DNA from: Porphyra umbilicalis
Taxonomy: Eukaryota; Rhodophyta; Bangiophyceae; Bangiales; Bangiaceae
Assembly (NCBI GenBank): GCA_002049455.2
Contig: KV918769.1
Location: 372,001-436,000, forward strand
Length of the DNA: 64,000 nucleotides
Reading direction: 5' to 3'
The position numbers and the translations under genes are program-made. Under the pieces are notes generated by a model. It worked only from the letters and a program-made list of their open reading frames with translations. It searched no databases and had not been told where the DNA came from. This document shows positions 1-10,551 of this stretch, piece by piece; position 1 is the first letter of the stretch; each line of letters opens with the position of its first letter.

Positions 1-659
1 GCGGCGGGCGCCCGCCCCCCCGCAGCTCCACCACCCGGTCCGCGTCGGCGAGCAGCAGCGCCGGCGTGTGGGTGACGACGACGCGCGCCGCGCCGGCGAG
101 CAACCCCCCCCGCCCGAGCACCTTGCGCGCAATCCGCCGCGCGCCGACCGCGTCGACGGCGGCGAGCACATCGTCGAGGAGGTACGCCCCCCCGTCGGCG
201 CGCGTGTAGGCGGCGCGGGCGAGGGCGAGACGCGCCTTTTGGCCCCCCGACAGCGTCACCCCGTGTTCGCCCACCACCGTCTCGTCGCCGGCGGGGCGCA
301 TGGCCGCCAAGTCGGGGAGGAGGCCGCACGCGTCGAGGACCGCCGCGTAGCGCGCCTCGTCCACGGGCGGGGGGGGCGCGTCGTCGGCGCCGACGGCGGG
401 CGCCTCGCCGGCGGCGGTGGTGGCCACGGGGAAGAGCGTCACGTTGTGGCGCACCGTGTCGGCGGCCACCCACGGGGATTGGGCGCAGTAGGCGACGCCG
501 CCAGCAACCCCCGCCGCCCCGTCGGGGGTGACGCGCAGCTCCCCGAGGAGGCCGAGGAGCAACGACGATTTGCCCGAGCCGACGGCGCCCGTGACGAGGA
601 CCATCTCGCCACGCCGCACAGAGAGCGTCACGTGCGCGACGGGGTGGGGAGGGGGCGCC

Positions 660-690
<31 letters not shown>

Positions 691-1045
691 CACCGCCACC
701 CGCCACCGCGTCGGTGCCCGACGCCGATGAGGCGGTGGATGAGGACGTTGACAGGCGCGGGGGCGTGCGCAGCGGGGCGCCGCCCCCGGAAAGAGGGGGG
801 GGGGCACCGAGCAGCGTTGTCGTCGGCATGTCGGCACAGAGGGGGTCCTCCCCGGTGACACTGGCGCCATTGCCGTTGGCGAGCGCCACCGCCGTCGCGC
901 GCCCGTCGGCCGACGAGGTTGGCGTGGAGCGGCCGACTGTCGACGACGAGCCAGCCGGGCGCGGCGGGACGGTCGCCAAGACCGCCGCCGCCGGCCAGTG
1001 CAGCGTCGCGTCGCGCGCCCAAACCAGGGGCGGCGACGGCGCCGG

Positions 1046-1080
<35 letters not shown>

Positions 1081-2576
1081 GCAGCGGCGGCGACGAGGCG
1101 ACGGCGCCACCCACCCCCACCGCGTCTTGCGCTGGGGTGACCCCCCCCCCCCCCCCAGCTGTCGGGGCGGCCCCCCCCCCCCCGCAGCCGCCCGCCGCCC
1201 GACGACCGGCGCTTCCCCCGCCGCCAACACTGCGTCCACCCGGGGCAGGGCCACGAGCGCCTCCGCGACCGCCGCGCACCCATTCGGCGCCATGAGCAGC
1301 ACGCGCGCCGCGTAGTTGAACAGCGCCATGGCGGAAAAGGCGCGGGCGGGCGTCAGCACCCCCCCCCGCGCCGCAAACACCCCAAACCCCGCCGCCGCAA
1401 TGAGGAGCGGCGCCGCAAAAAAGAGTGCCGCGTTGGCCGTTCGGAGCGTCACGGCGCGGCGGAGGGCGGCAACCTCCCGCCGCCGCGCGCCGGTGATGGC
1501 GTCCAAAAAGGCGCCGCCGGCGCCCGCCAACTTGACCGCCCGCGCCGCGCGGAGGAGCGTCGCGAGCGCCCCGAGGCGCACGTCGGCGTGGCCGACCGCC
1601 CCCCGCCGCGCCGCGTGCATGGCCCGCGAAAAGGCCAGCTGCGCGGGGAAGAGGGCAACGACGACGGCGAGCGCCGCCGCCGCCGACGGGCCGTCCAAGT
1701 CGACCGCCGCGAGGGCGGTAAAGGTGGCGAGCTCCACCGGCGCCCCGACCAAAAAGTGGAGGTAGGCCGCCGCCTCCTGCACCCGCGTCACGTCGGTGGC
1801 GAGCACGTTGGCGAGCGCGCCGTCCGACACGGCCGCCACGTCGGCGCGGAGGAGTTTGGCAAACACCGCCCCCGACAGCGCCGCGCGCCCGCGCATCCCG
1901 TGGCGCATCATGGAGCCAAAGAGGCCGTGGCGGGTGACGGAGAGGAGGAGGGTGGCGGTGAACATGGCCGCCGCCACGGCCACGCCGGGGGCAACGGCCA
2001 CGGGGGTGGTCGGGCCCGCCGCTTGGACGGCGGTGACGAGGTAGCGGAGACAAAACACCTGCGCGACGGCGGCGGCGAGCCACGGGGGCTTCCACAGCAG
2101 CGCCACCGCCACGTCCCGCCCAAAGACGCGGACGAGGGCGCGGAGGGCGGGGGAGACCTGCCGGCGGCGCCACGTCCACGGCGTCCAGCCGAGGCCGAGC
2201 GCGCGGCGGGGGGGCGGTGCCGGCGGCGCGCCTTTGGCCCCTCCCCCCCCCCGCCGCCGGGGGTGGGGGGCGGGGGGGCGCCCCCGTCTGCCCCCGCTCC
2301 CGCCTCGGCCGCCGTCGCCGCCGCGTCCTCGGCAAGCACCGCCGCGTGGGCGGTCGCAAACGCGGCGGTTAGCGGTGCGGTCGCGTCGCCGGGGAGGAGC
2401 GGCGGCAGGTCGGCGGCTTGCAGCGGCCGCGACGCGCCGCGGGTGAGGAGGGGGGTGACCCAGTGGAAGGTGAGGCGGCTGGGGAGGGAGGCGCCGCCTT
2501 CGCCGGGAAGGGGGGTGGGGGGGGGGGGGGGGGGGGGGGTGCCCCCGAGCCGCACGGGCAGGAGGCGGCGGAGCAT
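1..2576 (-). CDS. ABCC/MRP-type ABC transporter, N-terminal half, partial and frame-broken
   Basis: This is the first half of a full-size ABCC (multidrug-resistance-protein) membrane exporter; the second half lies beyond base 1. The chosen start is the ATG at 2576. It opens a Pro-rich leader and then the MRP L0 signature (RLTFHWVTPLLTRG, then PLQAADLPPL). In another frame follow the first membrane domain at about 2215-1200 (FGRDVAVALLWKPPW, RYLVTAV, VLATDVTRVQEAA) and, in a third frame, a Pro/Ser linker and NBD1. NBD1 shows Walker A GAVGSGKSS (about 580), Q-loop AQSPWVA, signature LSGGQKARLALARA (about 260), Walker B YLLDDVLAAVDA and an H-loop VVTH. The frame changes near 2230-2290 and 1140-1185, both at long G/C homopolymers. 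Each change fits one missing base, so they may be assembly errors rather than true damage. The family typically exports glutathione or other conjugates across vacuolar or plasma membranes; the substrate here cannot be told. Confidence 0.87.
1045..1183. repeat. (GGCGAC)n microsatellite with C16 and C13 homopolymers
   Basis: A hexanucleotide run at about 1045-1082 encodes the Pro/Ser linker before NBD1 of the ABCC gene. C16 (1141-1156) and C13 (1171-1183) follow. The reading frame of the ABCC gene changes across these tracts. Confidence 0.85.
2517..2539. repeat. G23 homopolymer inside the ABCC 5' coding region
   Basis: Twenty-three consecutive G on the plus strand code for a proline run on the minus strand, between the start codon and the L0 region of the ABCC transporter. 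Its length is likely unreliable. Confidence 0.85.
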
Positions 2577-3972
2577 GGTGGGGGGGGGGGAGAGGACGGG
2601 GGACAGAGCTGTGGCGGTGGCGGTGGCGGCGGCGGTGGCGGCGGCGGTGGCGGCGGGTGAGGCGACCGCAACCGCAGCGGCGGCGGGCAAAGTGCGTTTG
2701 GTTGCCGCGCGGCGGCACCCTCCCCGTCGGGGGTGGAGGGCGCCGGGGACTCGGTCGGGGCCCGCGACCGCGGCGGCGCGGTGGCGGCCCGGCGGCGACG
2801 GCGGCGGCCACGCTGGCCGGCGTGGAAGGCCCGACCGCGGCGGCGCGGTCGCCGGCGGCGCGGCCGCCGCGGCCGCCCCCGGTCGGCCGCGCCGCGTCGG
2901 GGGCCGGGGACGTGGATGGCGGGCGGTGGGTGGCGGGCCCGCGCCTGTCGGCATCGGGTCTCGTCTCGACCAATGGGGGGGGCGCCACGGATGGATCTGG
3001 GGGCGGCGGCGGTCTGCCGGCCGCGTGTCGGCGGCGCGCCAGTGACGTGGCCACCCAGCCGGGGGACGCCGCCGGACCGAGCCGCGCCGTGACGCGGCGA
3101 CCGCCGTGGCGACGGGCGTGACGCAGCACGCCGGTGGCCCGCCCGTCGGCGACCGTGGCGGTCGACCGGCGGGCGGCGCGCAGCCGTCGGGCACGCCACG
3201 GGTGATCGTGACCGCCGCCCCCCATGGGGGACAGCAGTGGCGGTGGCGGGGTGGCACCGCCCGCGGCGGCGACCGGTCGCCCGCCACCCCACACGGGTCA
3301 GGGCGGTGGGGGTGGCGGGGTGGCACCGCCCGCAGCGTCTCCCGCGTCGGTGGTCGCCTCATGGGTACGGTGCCGCGTGCCTCGCGCCACGGGCTCGTCG
3401 GTCGTACCACCCGCCGGCCCCCACCCGACGGCGTTGGAAAGTAAGAGGCGCGTAGACTGCCAAAAGCAGGCCATCTGCGCAGGCGCCTGGCACGGGCTCC
3501 TGCCGCAGCGCCGACCGTGCGAGCCGTGCTTCTCCACCGACAGCCCCATCGCAGGGGAGCGTCGCGCAACCTGCCAATTGTTTTTTGGTAGGGGGCGCTG
3601 GTCGCTGCGGCTTCCGCCAGTTCCACGGGAGGACGTGGGAACGCCCCGCTTGGACGGTGACGCATGCGCCGCCCGCTCCGGACGGGGGGGCGGGGGGGGG
3701 GTGGCGAGTGGAGGGAGAGGCTGCCTGCAGGTGCCGGTGGTCCAGCCGGTGCGATGCGGCGCGTTGGGGCCAGCGGTGAGGGGAAGGGCGTCAGAATGGG
3801 AGCGGGGGAGACGGCGCGAGGGGCCCTCACAAACACAGCGGCGCTGCGTGAGGGGTGGCTGTGGGCGTCACGGAGGGGGGTCGGCGGCGGCGCGCTTCTC
3901 GGATGCAATGGAGGAGGGCCCGTCGTGCTACACGCTCCGATGATGGCCGTACAGAACCGGGGGGGTCCCTAA
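2577..3972. other. Non-coding GC-rich upstream region of the ABCC gene
   Basis: Long open frames on both strands here are low-complexity Pro/Arg/Gly translations expected from the GC content. I see no domain, splice-supported exon or repeat. It probably holds the ABCC 5' UTR and promoter; no TATA box stands out. Confidence 0.5.
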
Positions 3973-4534
3973 GAGCGTCTCCACCAATGGATCCAAACAC
4001 CCAAACGCCTAAACGTGGCACGGTTTTGCCAAACGGGCATTGGTGGCTGGGATGCAATCCAAAACTAGGGTGTGACGGTCCAAAAATAGACCATCCTCAA
4101 ATATTCTAGTCGTCTAATCGACCTCGTGTCCACGACACGCGATTGCCCTAGTTTTGGATCTTCAACGGCAGGGCCACTCCAAACGGGCCTGTTTGGAGGC
4201 ACGCCACTCCAACCAGGCCTGTTTGGATGCGCCCCAAACGTTTGGCAATCCTCTGGTTCCACTTTGAGCCAACCTACGCCAATGGAATGCCTGACCCGTG
4301 GCATGCAAATAGTGATGCGGCGATCGGCCATCCACCGAGGTTCTTTGAACGGCATCTGTGGATTGTTGGTCCGCCACAAAAGAGGCCCGCCCAGAGTGAG
4401 CATCCACGGGAGCCCAAGATTGAGACGTGACCTGTTTAGTTTTGGCTCGACGTTTGGAGAGCCAGTGACAGGGCCACACGTTGGGCACTCGTGACGTTTG
4501 GCTTTGGCTTTTGGCTGCATTGGTGGAGACGCTC
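3973..4534. mobile_element. MITE, PIF/Harbinger-like (562 bp, 17-bp TIRs, TAA target duplication)
   Basis: Perfect 17-bp terminal inverted repeats, GAGCGTCTCCACCAATG on the left and its reverse complement on the right, are flanked on both sides by TAA (3970-3972 and 4535-4537). A 3-bp TAA/TTA duplication is the hallmark of the PIF/Harbinger superfamily and Tourist-type MITEs. The interior is AT-richer than the flanks, has no credible ORF, and carries many subterminal CCAAAC/GTTTGG motifs in both orientations, possible transposase-binding sites. No transposase gene is in the window, so it would be mobilised in trans. Confidence 0.75.
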
Positions 4535-4537
4535 TAA

Positions 4538-5198
4538 AGATAGTCACAACGTGGAATTTTGTGCACCCCCTCAGAGCATTGTTAACAATGAGATGCTATC
4601 CCCATATTCAAGCCACGTTACACAACGTGTCCCATTAAGCACCTCAAGTCCGACGTAACACCACTTTTTAGACGAAGAAGCCCTTTTTTTGTTCGGGCCA
4701 TGGAAATCGAACTACCTACTTGATTCTGGCTTCCGCTGACCAAGAATAGCTGTGCGGCTATCGCATTTCGATTTCGAGTCGGAATAGCTTTTAGGATAGC
4801 CGAGGCTATCTCACGGGGGCCTCTGATTGGCCCATGTGATGGATCAACGACCCGTTTCACAGCAAATAGTAGCACGTGGCTGCAACGTGTGCGCCACGTC
4901 TGCAAGATTGACTGCCAGTTTCTTCTGGGCAGAGGTGGTGGGAACGTCCGCAAGAGCTGTCGTGCATGGCAATGGTCCTACAGTGACGTCCTTCTAGGCG
5001 TGGTCGTCATCAAGCGCTGCACATTTTGACCTGTTTCTTTGTCCGTCTGCCGACGAGCGTTCTCTGCGCCTTCGTTATGGTTGATACGGCTGCTCACCAC
5101 AGTTGTCATCTGCCGCTGCAGTGAATCAAGTCCTGGCAGAAAATATCGTCTTGATCGGGCCCAGACAAGGCCGGGTGTAAGGACACCTGCAGGTACTT
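4538..5198. other. Intergenic DNA, nothing recognised
   Basis: Relatively AT-rich sequence between the MITE and the foldback element. I see no long ORF with protein-like composition, no RNA gene and no clear repeat. Confidence 0.5.
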
Positions 5199-5478
5199 AG
5201 ACAGCCACATGTATGTCAGCGGTTGGCTGCTGTGCTGTCATGAGCCTAAGGACGCGGACTTGGTTCTAGAATGGAATAGCCGATAGCGATAGCCTGAGTT
5301 GTTGGCAATCCTCTCAGAGCATGCTCTCAGAGCATGCTCTCAGAGCATTGTCAACAACTCTCAGAGCATGCTCTCAGAGCATTGCCAACAACTCAGGCTA
5401 TCGCTATCGGCTATTCCATTCTAGAACCAAGTCCGCGCCCTCAGACAGCCACATGTACGTCTGCGGTTGGCTGCTGTG
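5199..5478. mobile_element. Foldback element: 57-bp perfect inverted repeat inside 36-bp direct repeats
   Basis: Arms 5253-5309 and 5381-5437 are perfect reverse complements. The 71-bp loop is made of repeated CTCAGAGCATG units that are themselves nearly palindromic. The structure is bracketed by direct repeats at 5199-5234 and 5443-5478 (AGACAGCCACATGTA, then GCGGTTGGCTGCTGTG; two mismatches). No coding capacity. It could be a foldback/MITE-type transposon with a long target duplication, or an inverted duplication made by replication slippage. Confidence 0.7.
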
Positions 5479-5620
5479 TTGGAGAACAGCTCATGTCCGC
5501 TTCTGAGTATCTTAACTAGGGGTGCAGCGTTGGGCCCGGACAGAGGCGATTACAGTGATCACGATTTCATGCGTTCGGAGGGATTTCAAGGGATAATGCA
5601 TCGGGAAAAAGAAGAAAACG

Positions 5621-5815
5621 GCTGCCTTACACGCGGCAGAGCCGCCATTGACACCTCTGACGCCCTGGATGTACGTATGACATTCTGCCGCCAGTGGGGC
5701 GTACCATGCATGACGTGCCAGTGCGATAAGGGACAGCACCAACTTGCTCCCGCGCGGCACACGACGGCTGCAAACGTATCGCTGCATCCCCAAGAGACAT
5801 TCCCGCGCGATGGCG
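5621..5815. repeat. 195-bp direct repeat, copy 1
   Basis: This segment is repeated at 5966-6160 with only a few substitutions and no length change. No credible protein is encoded. The 150 bp between the copies hold a small GCGATAGTTT triplication (about 5859-5888). Confidence 0.85.
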
Positions 5816-5965
5816 CGGCGTGCAGAGCCCCGGGGAAGCCACTGGAGCCGCAAACAGGTGCGATAGTTTGCGATAGTTTGCGATAGTTGGTAATAATTGG
5901 GATGGCAGTGCCCCGAGGCGGGCCACCTTCCCCGCCCGCCTGTGCCATGCGCGAGCACCCGCGCG

Positions 5966-6160
5966 GCTGCCCTACACGCGGCAGAGCCGCCATGGACACC
6001 TCTGACGCCCTGGATGTACGTATGACATTCTGCCGCCGGTGGGGCGTGCCATGCATGACGTGGCAGTGCGATAAGGGACAGCACCAACTTGCTCCCGCGC
6101 GGCGCACGACGGCTGCAAACGTATCGCTGCATCCCCAAGAGACATTCCCGCGCGATGGCG
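5966..6160. repeat. 195-bp direct repeat, copy 2
   Basis: Second copy of the 5621-5815 segment in the same orientation, about 345 bp downstream. High identity over the full 195 bp points to a recent local duplication. Confidence 0.85.
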
Positions 6161-6666
6161 TGTGAAGTGAGCGGTAGTTTGGTGGATGCGTTGCTTTACT
6201 CGAGAGCGGTCTGAGGCGCGAGGCCAGCAGGCTCTTAAACCCTCCGTGTGCCTCTCTCGCTACGTTCTGCCGGCGCACTCCCCCGCCAGCGCAGTGCTCC
6301 CTCCCTTGGAGGGTACATGCTCTCATCACCCCACAAATCGCGACGCCCCTCGATGACCCCACGAGAATCTCCCCGTGCTCAGCTCCAAAAGGAGCTGCCC
6401 TCGATATACAAGTACAAGTAATGACATCACACACATACAGCAATGCATGACAATGGCACAGCCAAACAAGCCGATGACTTCATAAGTACCCCCGGAATTA
6501 GCCAGGCAGTCCGCGGTAACTCCGACTTACCTGCGCGGGCTTGGGGGGCTTCCTCAACACTCCCCCAGCGCCCCACAGTCCGCGCCATGAAAGCTCCGTC
6601 ACGGACACAGTGCGAGATCTTCCACCAAGATCCGCGATCGAGAAAACCGTTAAGTCGATCTCATCG
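6161..6666. other. Intergenic DNA, nothing recognised
   Basis: No ORF with protein-like composition, no RNA gene and no repeat seen between the 195-bp duplication and the palindrome cluster. Confidence 0.45.
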
Positions 6667-6744
6667 ACTTGGCCGAAATCGGGTCGACTCGGTGGGAGCA
6701 GTAGGCCTACTGCTCCCACCGAGTCCAGCCGATTTCGGCCAAGT
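6667..6744. repeat. 78-bp near-perfect palindrome centred on GTAGGCCTAC
   Basis: The sequence reads almost identically on both strands around a centre at 6705/6706, with a mismatched pair of bases in each arm. The core GGGAGCAGTAGGCCTACTGC recurs, intact or decayed, near 6879, 6979 and 7051. A cruciform-forming element, or the fused ends of two short inverted repeats, would look like this. Confidence 0.8.
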
Positions 6745-6878
6745 AAAATCGACCTCCGCCGAAATCGCCAAAATCACCATCGACGTGAAGCAGATGTCGA
6801 GGTGAGTACAGCGCACCCGGGTGCGTCTCGAACGGAGACGATCCGGCGCATCGGCGGCCCGTCAAAGTCTGCTCGCTG

Positions 6879-7100
6879 GGAGCAGTAGGCCTACTGCTCC
6901 CGGCCAAAATCGGGGCCCACTACTTCCGGCCAAAATCGACCAAATTCGACTCGCACCAAAATCGATTCGGGCCCGTCGGGAGCAGTAGGCCTACTACGTC
7001 CGGCCAAAATCGACCAAAATCGAATTCCACCAAAATCGACTCGTGCCCGTCGGGAGCAGTAGGTCAACTGCTCCCGGCCAAACGGCCCAAAATCGACTTA
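6879..7100. repeat. 74-bp tandem repeat with embedded GGAGCAGTAGG palindromes
   Basis: Units start at 6927, 7001 and 7075 (period exactly 74), with a shortened unit before them at about 6899. Each carries CGGCCAAAATCGACC, a second AATCGA motif and the GGGAGCAGTAGG half-palindrome. The block lies downstream of the 3' end of the copia A pol gene and could belong to that element's 3' untranslated region or LTR; I could not define an LTR. Confidence 0.7.
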
Positions 7101-7352
7101 GGCCAAATCGAGTCGGGCGATCGCCGAGAAACCGCGGCTGCGCCACTGGTCGCCCCCAGTGGCGCCACAGCGCCCCAGGACGGTCCCAGCCGGCCGTCCC
7201 CCCAAGGCAACAGCGCCCCATCGCCGGCCCCAAACAAGTGGATGGTAGCGCAACCGTCCACGACTGGCACCGGCCCGCGGCAAGGTCGACGGAGGTCGCT
7301 GCCGCAAATCCGGGGCCGCGCCACTGGACGCCTCCAGTGGCGCCATGGCGCC

Positions 7353-10300
7353 TCAGCACTCCCCCAACAGGGGGTCGCCAGGCCCGGCGCCCCGCTCAGC
7401 CGCGCCCAGGTCTTTGCCGACCCCGACGGCAGCCCGGAAAGCCGTGAACGCCGGCGACGGCAGCGGCTTGGTGAGCCCATCTGCTGGCATGTCGGCGCTC
7501 GGGAGGAAGTAGAAGGCCACATCCCCGCGCGCCTGGTAGTCGCGAACCATGTGGTAGGCGACGTCGACATGCTTGGTCCGCCCCGTCGCCTCGGGGTTGT
7601 TGACCAGCGCCAGGCAGGACTGGTTGTCCTCCCCCATCGCCACGGCTCCACCGACGACGCCCAGAGCCGACAGCAGCTTGCGTAGCCACAGCGCCTCCTT
7701 GGTCGCCATTGCGGCGGCCACGTATTCGGCCTCGGCCGTCGAGGTGGCCACGGTCGACTGGCGCTTACTTGCCCACGCAATCGCCCCGCCATTGCAGGTG
7801 AAGACGAAACCGGTTGTCGACCGACGACCGTCGATGTCGCCGGCCCAGTCGGCGTCGACAAACCCTTGCAGCGGCTTGCTGCCGCTGTAGACCACACCCA
7901 GGCGAGTTGTCCCGCGCAGGTAGCGCAGAAACCCTTTGGCCGCGCGCATGTGGTCCTCCTCAGGGCAGGACATGAAGCGCGACAGCACCCCCACGGCAAA
8001 GGCGATGTCTGGCCTCGTCGTGGTAGACAGGTAGAGGAGGGAGCCGACCAACTCGGCGTAACGGTTGCCCTCTGGCAGCAGGCCCTCCCCTGTCTTGGTC
8101 AGCTTGATTGCCGACGACATCGGCGTCTTGTTTGGCGTCGCCTTGTCCATCCCGAACGCCTCCAGCAGCGTCGCGGTGTGCCCCGGGTTGCTCAACGTCA
8201 GAGTCGTGGCCGCCCGGTTGCGCATGACCTTCATGCCGATAAAGTCCTTGACCTCCCCCATGTCGCGCACCTCAAACTTGGCAGACACGGAGCGCTTGAC
8301 AGCCTCGACCCCAGACAGCTTCTCGCCTGCCACGATAAGGTCGTCGACGTACACGAGGATGAAGATGCACCCGTGCACGGGGTGGTGCCACTCATAGAGG
8401 CACGGGTCCACCTTGGACCGGACCGCCCCCATCTCTTTGAGCTCTTTGTCCAGCTTGATGCCCCACAGCCGCCCCGCCTGCTTTGTCCCGTAGAGTGCCA
8501 GGTTAAGCCGACACATCTCCTCCAGCCCCTCCGGTTCGACACCGACGGGGAGTTTGATGTACATCTCCTTGTCCATCTTGGCGTTGAGGAAGGCTGTCTT
8601 GACGTCGACATGGTGAATCTCTCAGCCCATGGCTGCCGCCACAGCAAAGAGAGCACGTGTCGTGGCGGCGTTGGGTACCGGAGCCCACGTCTCGTCAAAG
8701 TCTCGTCCGGGCACCTGGTTGAACCCTTGGGCCTCGAGTCGAGCCTTGTAGCGCGTCAGCTTGCCCTCCGCGTCGTGCTTGATGTCGAACACGAATCGCG
8801 TCTTGATGGCCTTGTGATTCTTGTTGTTCCCCTTGGTCTTTGAACAGGTGTCAAGGTGCTTGTGCGCCGCCACCTCCTCCTGAATGGCCTGCTTCCACAG
8901 CGGCCAGTCAGGACGAGCGCGCGCCACCTTCTCGTTTGCCGGCGGCTTGTGCAAGTCGCAGCCCGGCTCAGCCGCGGAAGCGCTACCGCTTGCCAGGTAC
9001 GCCTTGGGTTCCTTCTCCCACCATGTTACCTTGGTAGCTGGCTTGCGCTTCGAGCGACGAGGCCCCGGTGTGACGCTGTCACTGGCCGCAGGTGCTTGAG
9101 CAGCTGCGGGTGTCGAGCCACCGACGCCGTCCTCGTCCTCCTCCTGGCTATCGTCTGCAAAGGAAGGAGGACCGACTTCGTTGTCGCTGTCAGAGGTGTC
9201 GTCGTGGGAGTACTCGTCCTCTCGTCCGCCTTCTGCGCCGAGCATGTCCATTGCCCCTTCCGTGGCGCCATCCTTGTCGCCGTCATATTCCGAAGTCAGC
9301 TGGGGACCAGCGCTTGACCTGACTGCTGACGTCTCGACCTTCGCCGGGTTCTCCTCCATCAGCACGTCCCGACGCTCGAAGACTTGGTTTGTCTCGTCCT
9401 CGAGGATGCGGTAGGCCTTGCCACCGACAGTGTAGCCGACAAAGCGGCCGACGTCGGTCCTCGGCTCCAGCTTGCGCTGCTGCTTCTTCAGCTTGAGCGC
9501 CCACGCCCGACTCCCCCAAACGCGGCATCCCGCGACGTTGGGGCGTCGACCCGTCAACGCCTCGAGCGGCGTCACATCGAGCCCTGCCTTGGGAGATCGG
9601 TTGAGCACATGGACGACGGAGGCCAACGCCTCGGCCCACAGCTCTTCCTCCGCACCGGCGTCAAGCAGGGCAGCACGCACGCGCTCCATCAGCGTGCGGT
9701 TCACCCGCTCCGCCTTGCCGTTCTGCTGCGACTTGTACGGCGCCGTCATCTCAGACGTGATGCCCTTATCCTCGTACCACGCCTTAAGATCGTTCGTGAC
9801 GTACTCCTTTGCACCGTCGTGACGGACACGCTTCACATTCACGACCGTCAGCGTCTCAAGCTGCTTGATGCGCGTCTTGAGCACCTGCGGCGCCATCCTC
9901 TTTGTCTTGATAGGCGTAGCCGTGATGAACCCCGTTGAGTCCTCCAGCGCCGTCACAAAGTAGAGGGAGCCACCCAGCGACTCAGTGAGTGGGCCACCAA
10001 TGTCGGTGTGCACCAGTTCGCACTTGGTTGTCGCTGTCGACGAGCGGGGGCTGGGCGACTGAAACATCTTGCCGTCCACACACGGCGCACACACCGTGCC
10101 AATGACGCGCTTGGCGTCTGCCACTGACGACGGCATGCCGTCGACCATTGTGGCCGCCCGCTTGAGGTTCTCCAACCCCAAGTGGTTGAACCGACGATGC
10201 CACAGCTCCGCCTCCCCAGCGATGCGCGTCGATGCTGCGCACGCCGACGCCTTGACCGGCATGACCTTGAGCACGTACTGCTCCAGGTCGTTGACCTTGC

Positions 10301-10551
10301 CGACAACGGACGCCTTGTCGAGCACTCCGCTCGAATGGACAGCATCCCCGTCGCTGAGGATGTAACAGGCGTTTCCGACGAACACTACCGCACCACGATT
10401 GCGGTCAACCGCTCGAACCGAGAGCAGATTGCTGGTCAGGTCCGGCACGAGCATGGCCTTCCCGAGCACCATGCGCGTCTTGGTTTTGCCCTTGCCAACG
10501 TCCATGGAGACGTGGCCGTGCCCCTTGATGGGTACCTTTTCGCCGTTGGCC
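7353..10551 (-). pseudogene. Ty1/copia retrotransposon pol (copia A), 5'-truncated, nonsense codon in RT
   Basis: The fragment begins in the middle of the protease domain (ANGEKVPIKG, then VPDLTSNLLSVRAV); gag and the catalytic protease motif are missing. Then come the GAG-pre-integrase domain (LWHRRFNHLG, CAPCVDGK), the integrase core (ELVHTDIGGP, RHDGAKEY, QQNGKAERVNR), RT with intact YVDD (LVYVDDLIVAG) and copia RNase H (GFVDADWAGD, STAEAEYVA), ending at 7353. The TGA at 8624-8622 sits where related elements have Trp (G-W-E before MDVKTAFLN), so one TGG-to-TGA change breaks RT. Upstream the frame runs without a stop into 164-bp satellite, which is fortuitous. The SDNGG motif typical of integrase has decayed to RHDGA. 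It is clearly a different family from copia B. Confidence 0.92.

Noticed and set aside
628-3294. An 888-codon minus ORF as one protein
   Set aside because: Only its middle (about 2215-1200) is the ABCC membrane domain; its N-terminal part is upstream low complexity and its C-terminal part is an Arg-rich misframe of the linker and NBD1.
8622-8624. TGA in copia A RT as a selenocysteine or recoded codon
   Set aside because: Related elements have Trp here and other parts of this copy are missing; a simple nonsense mutation is sufficient.
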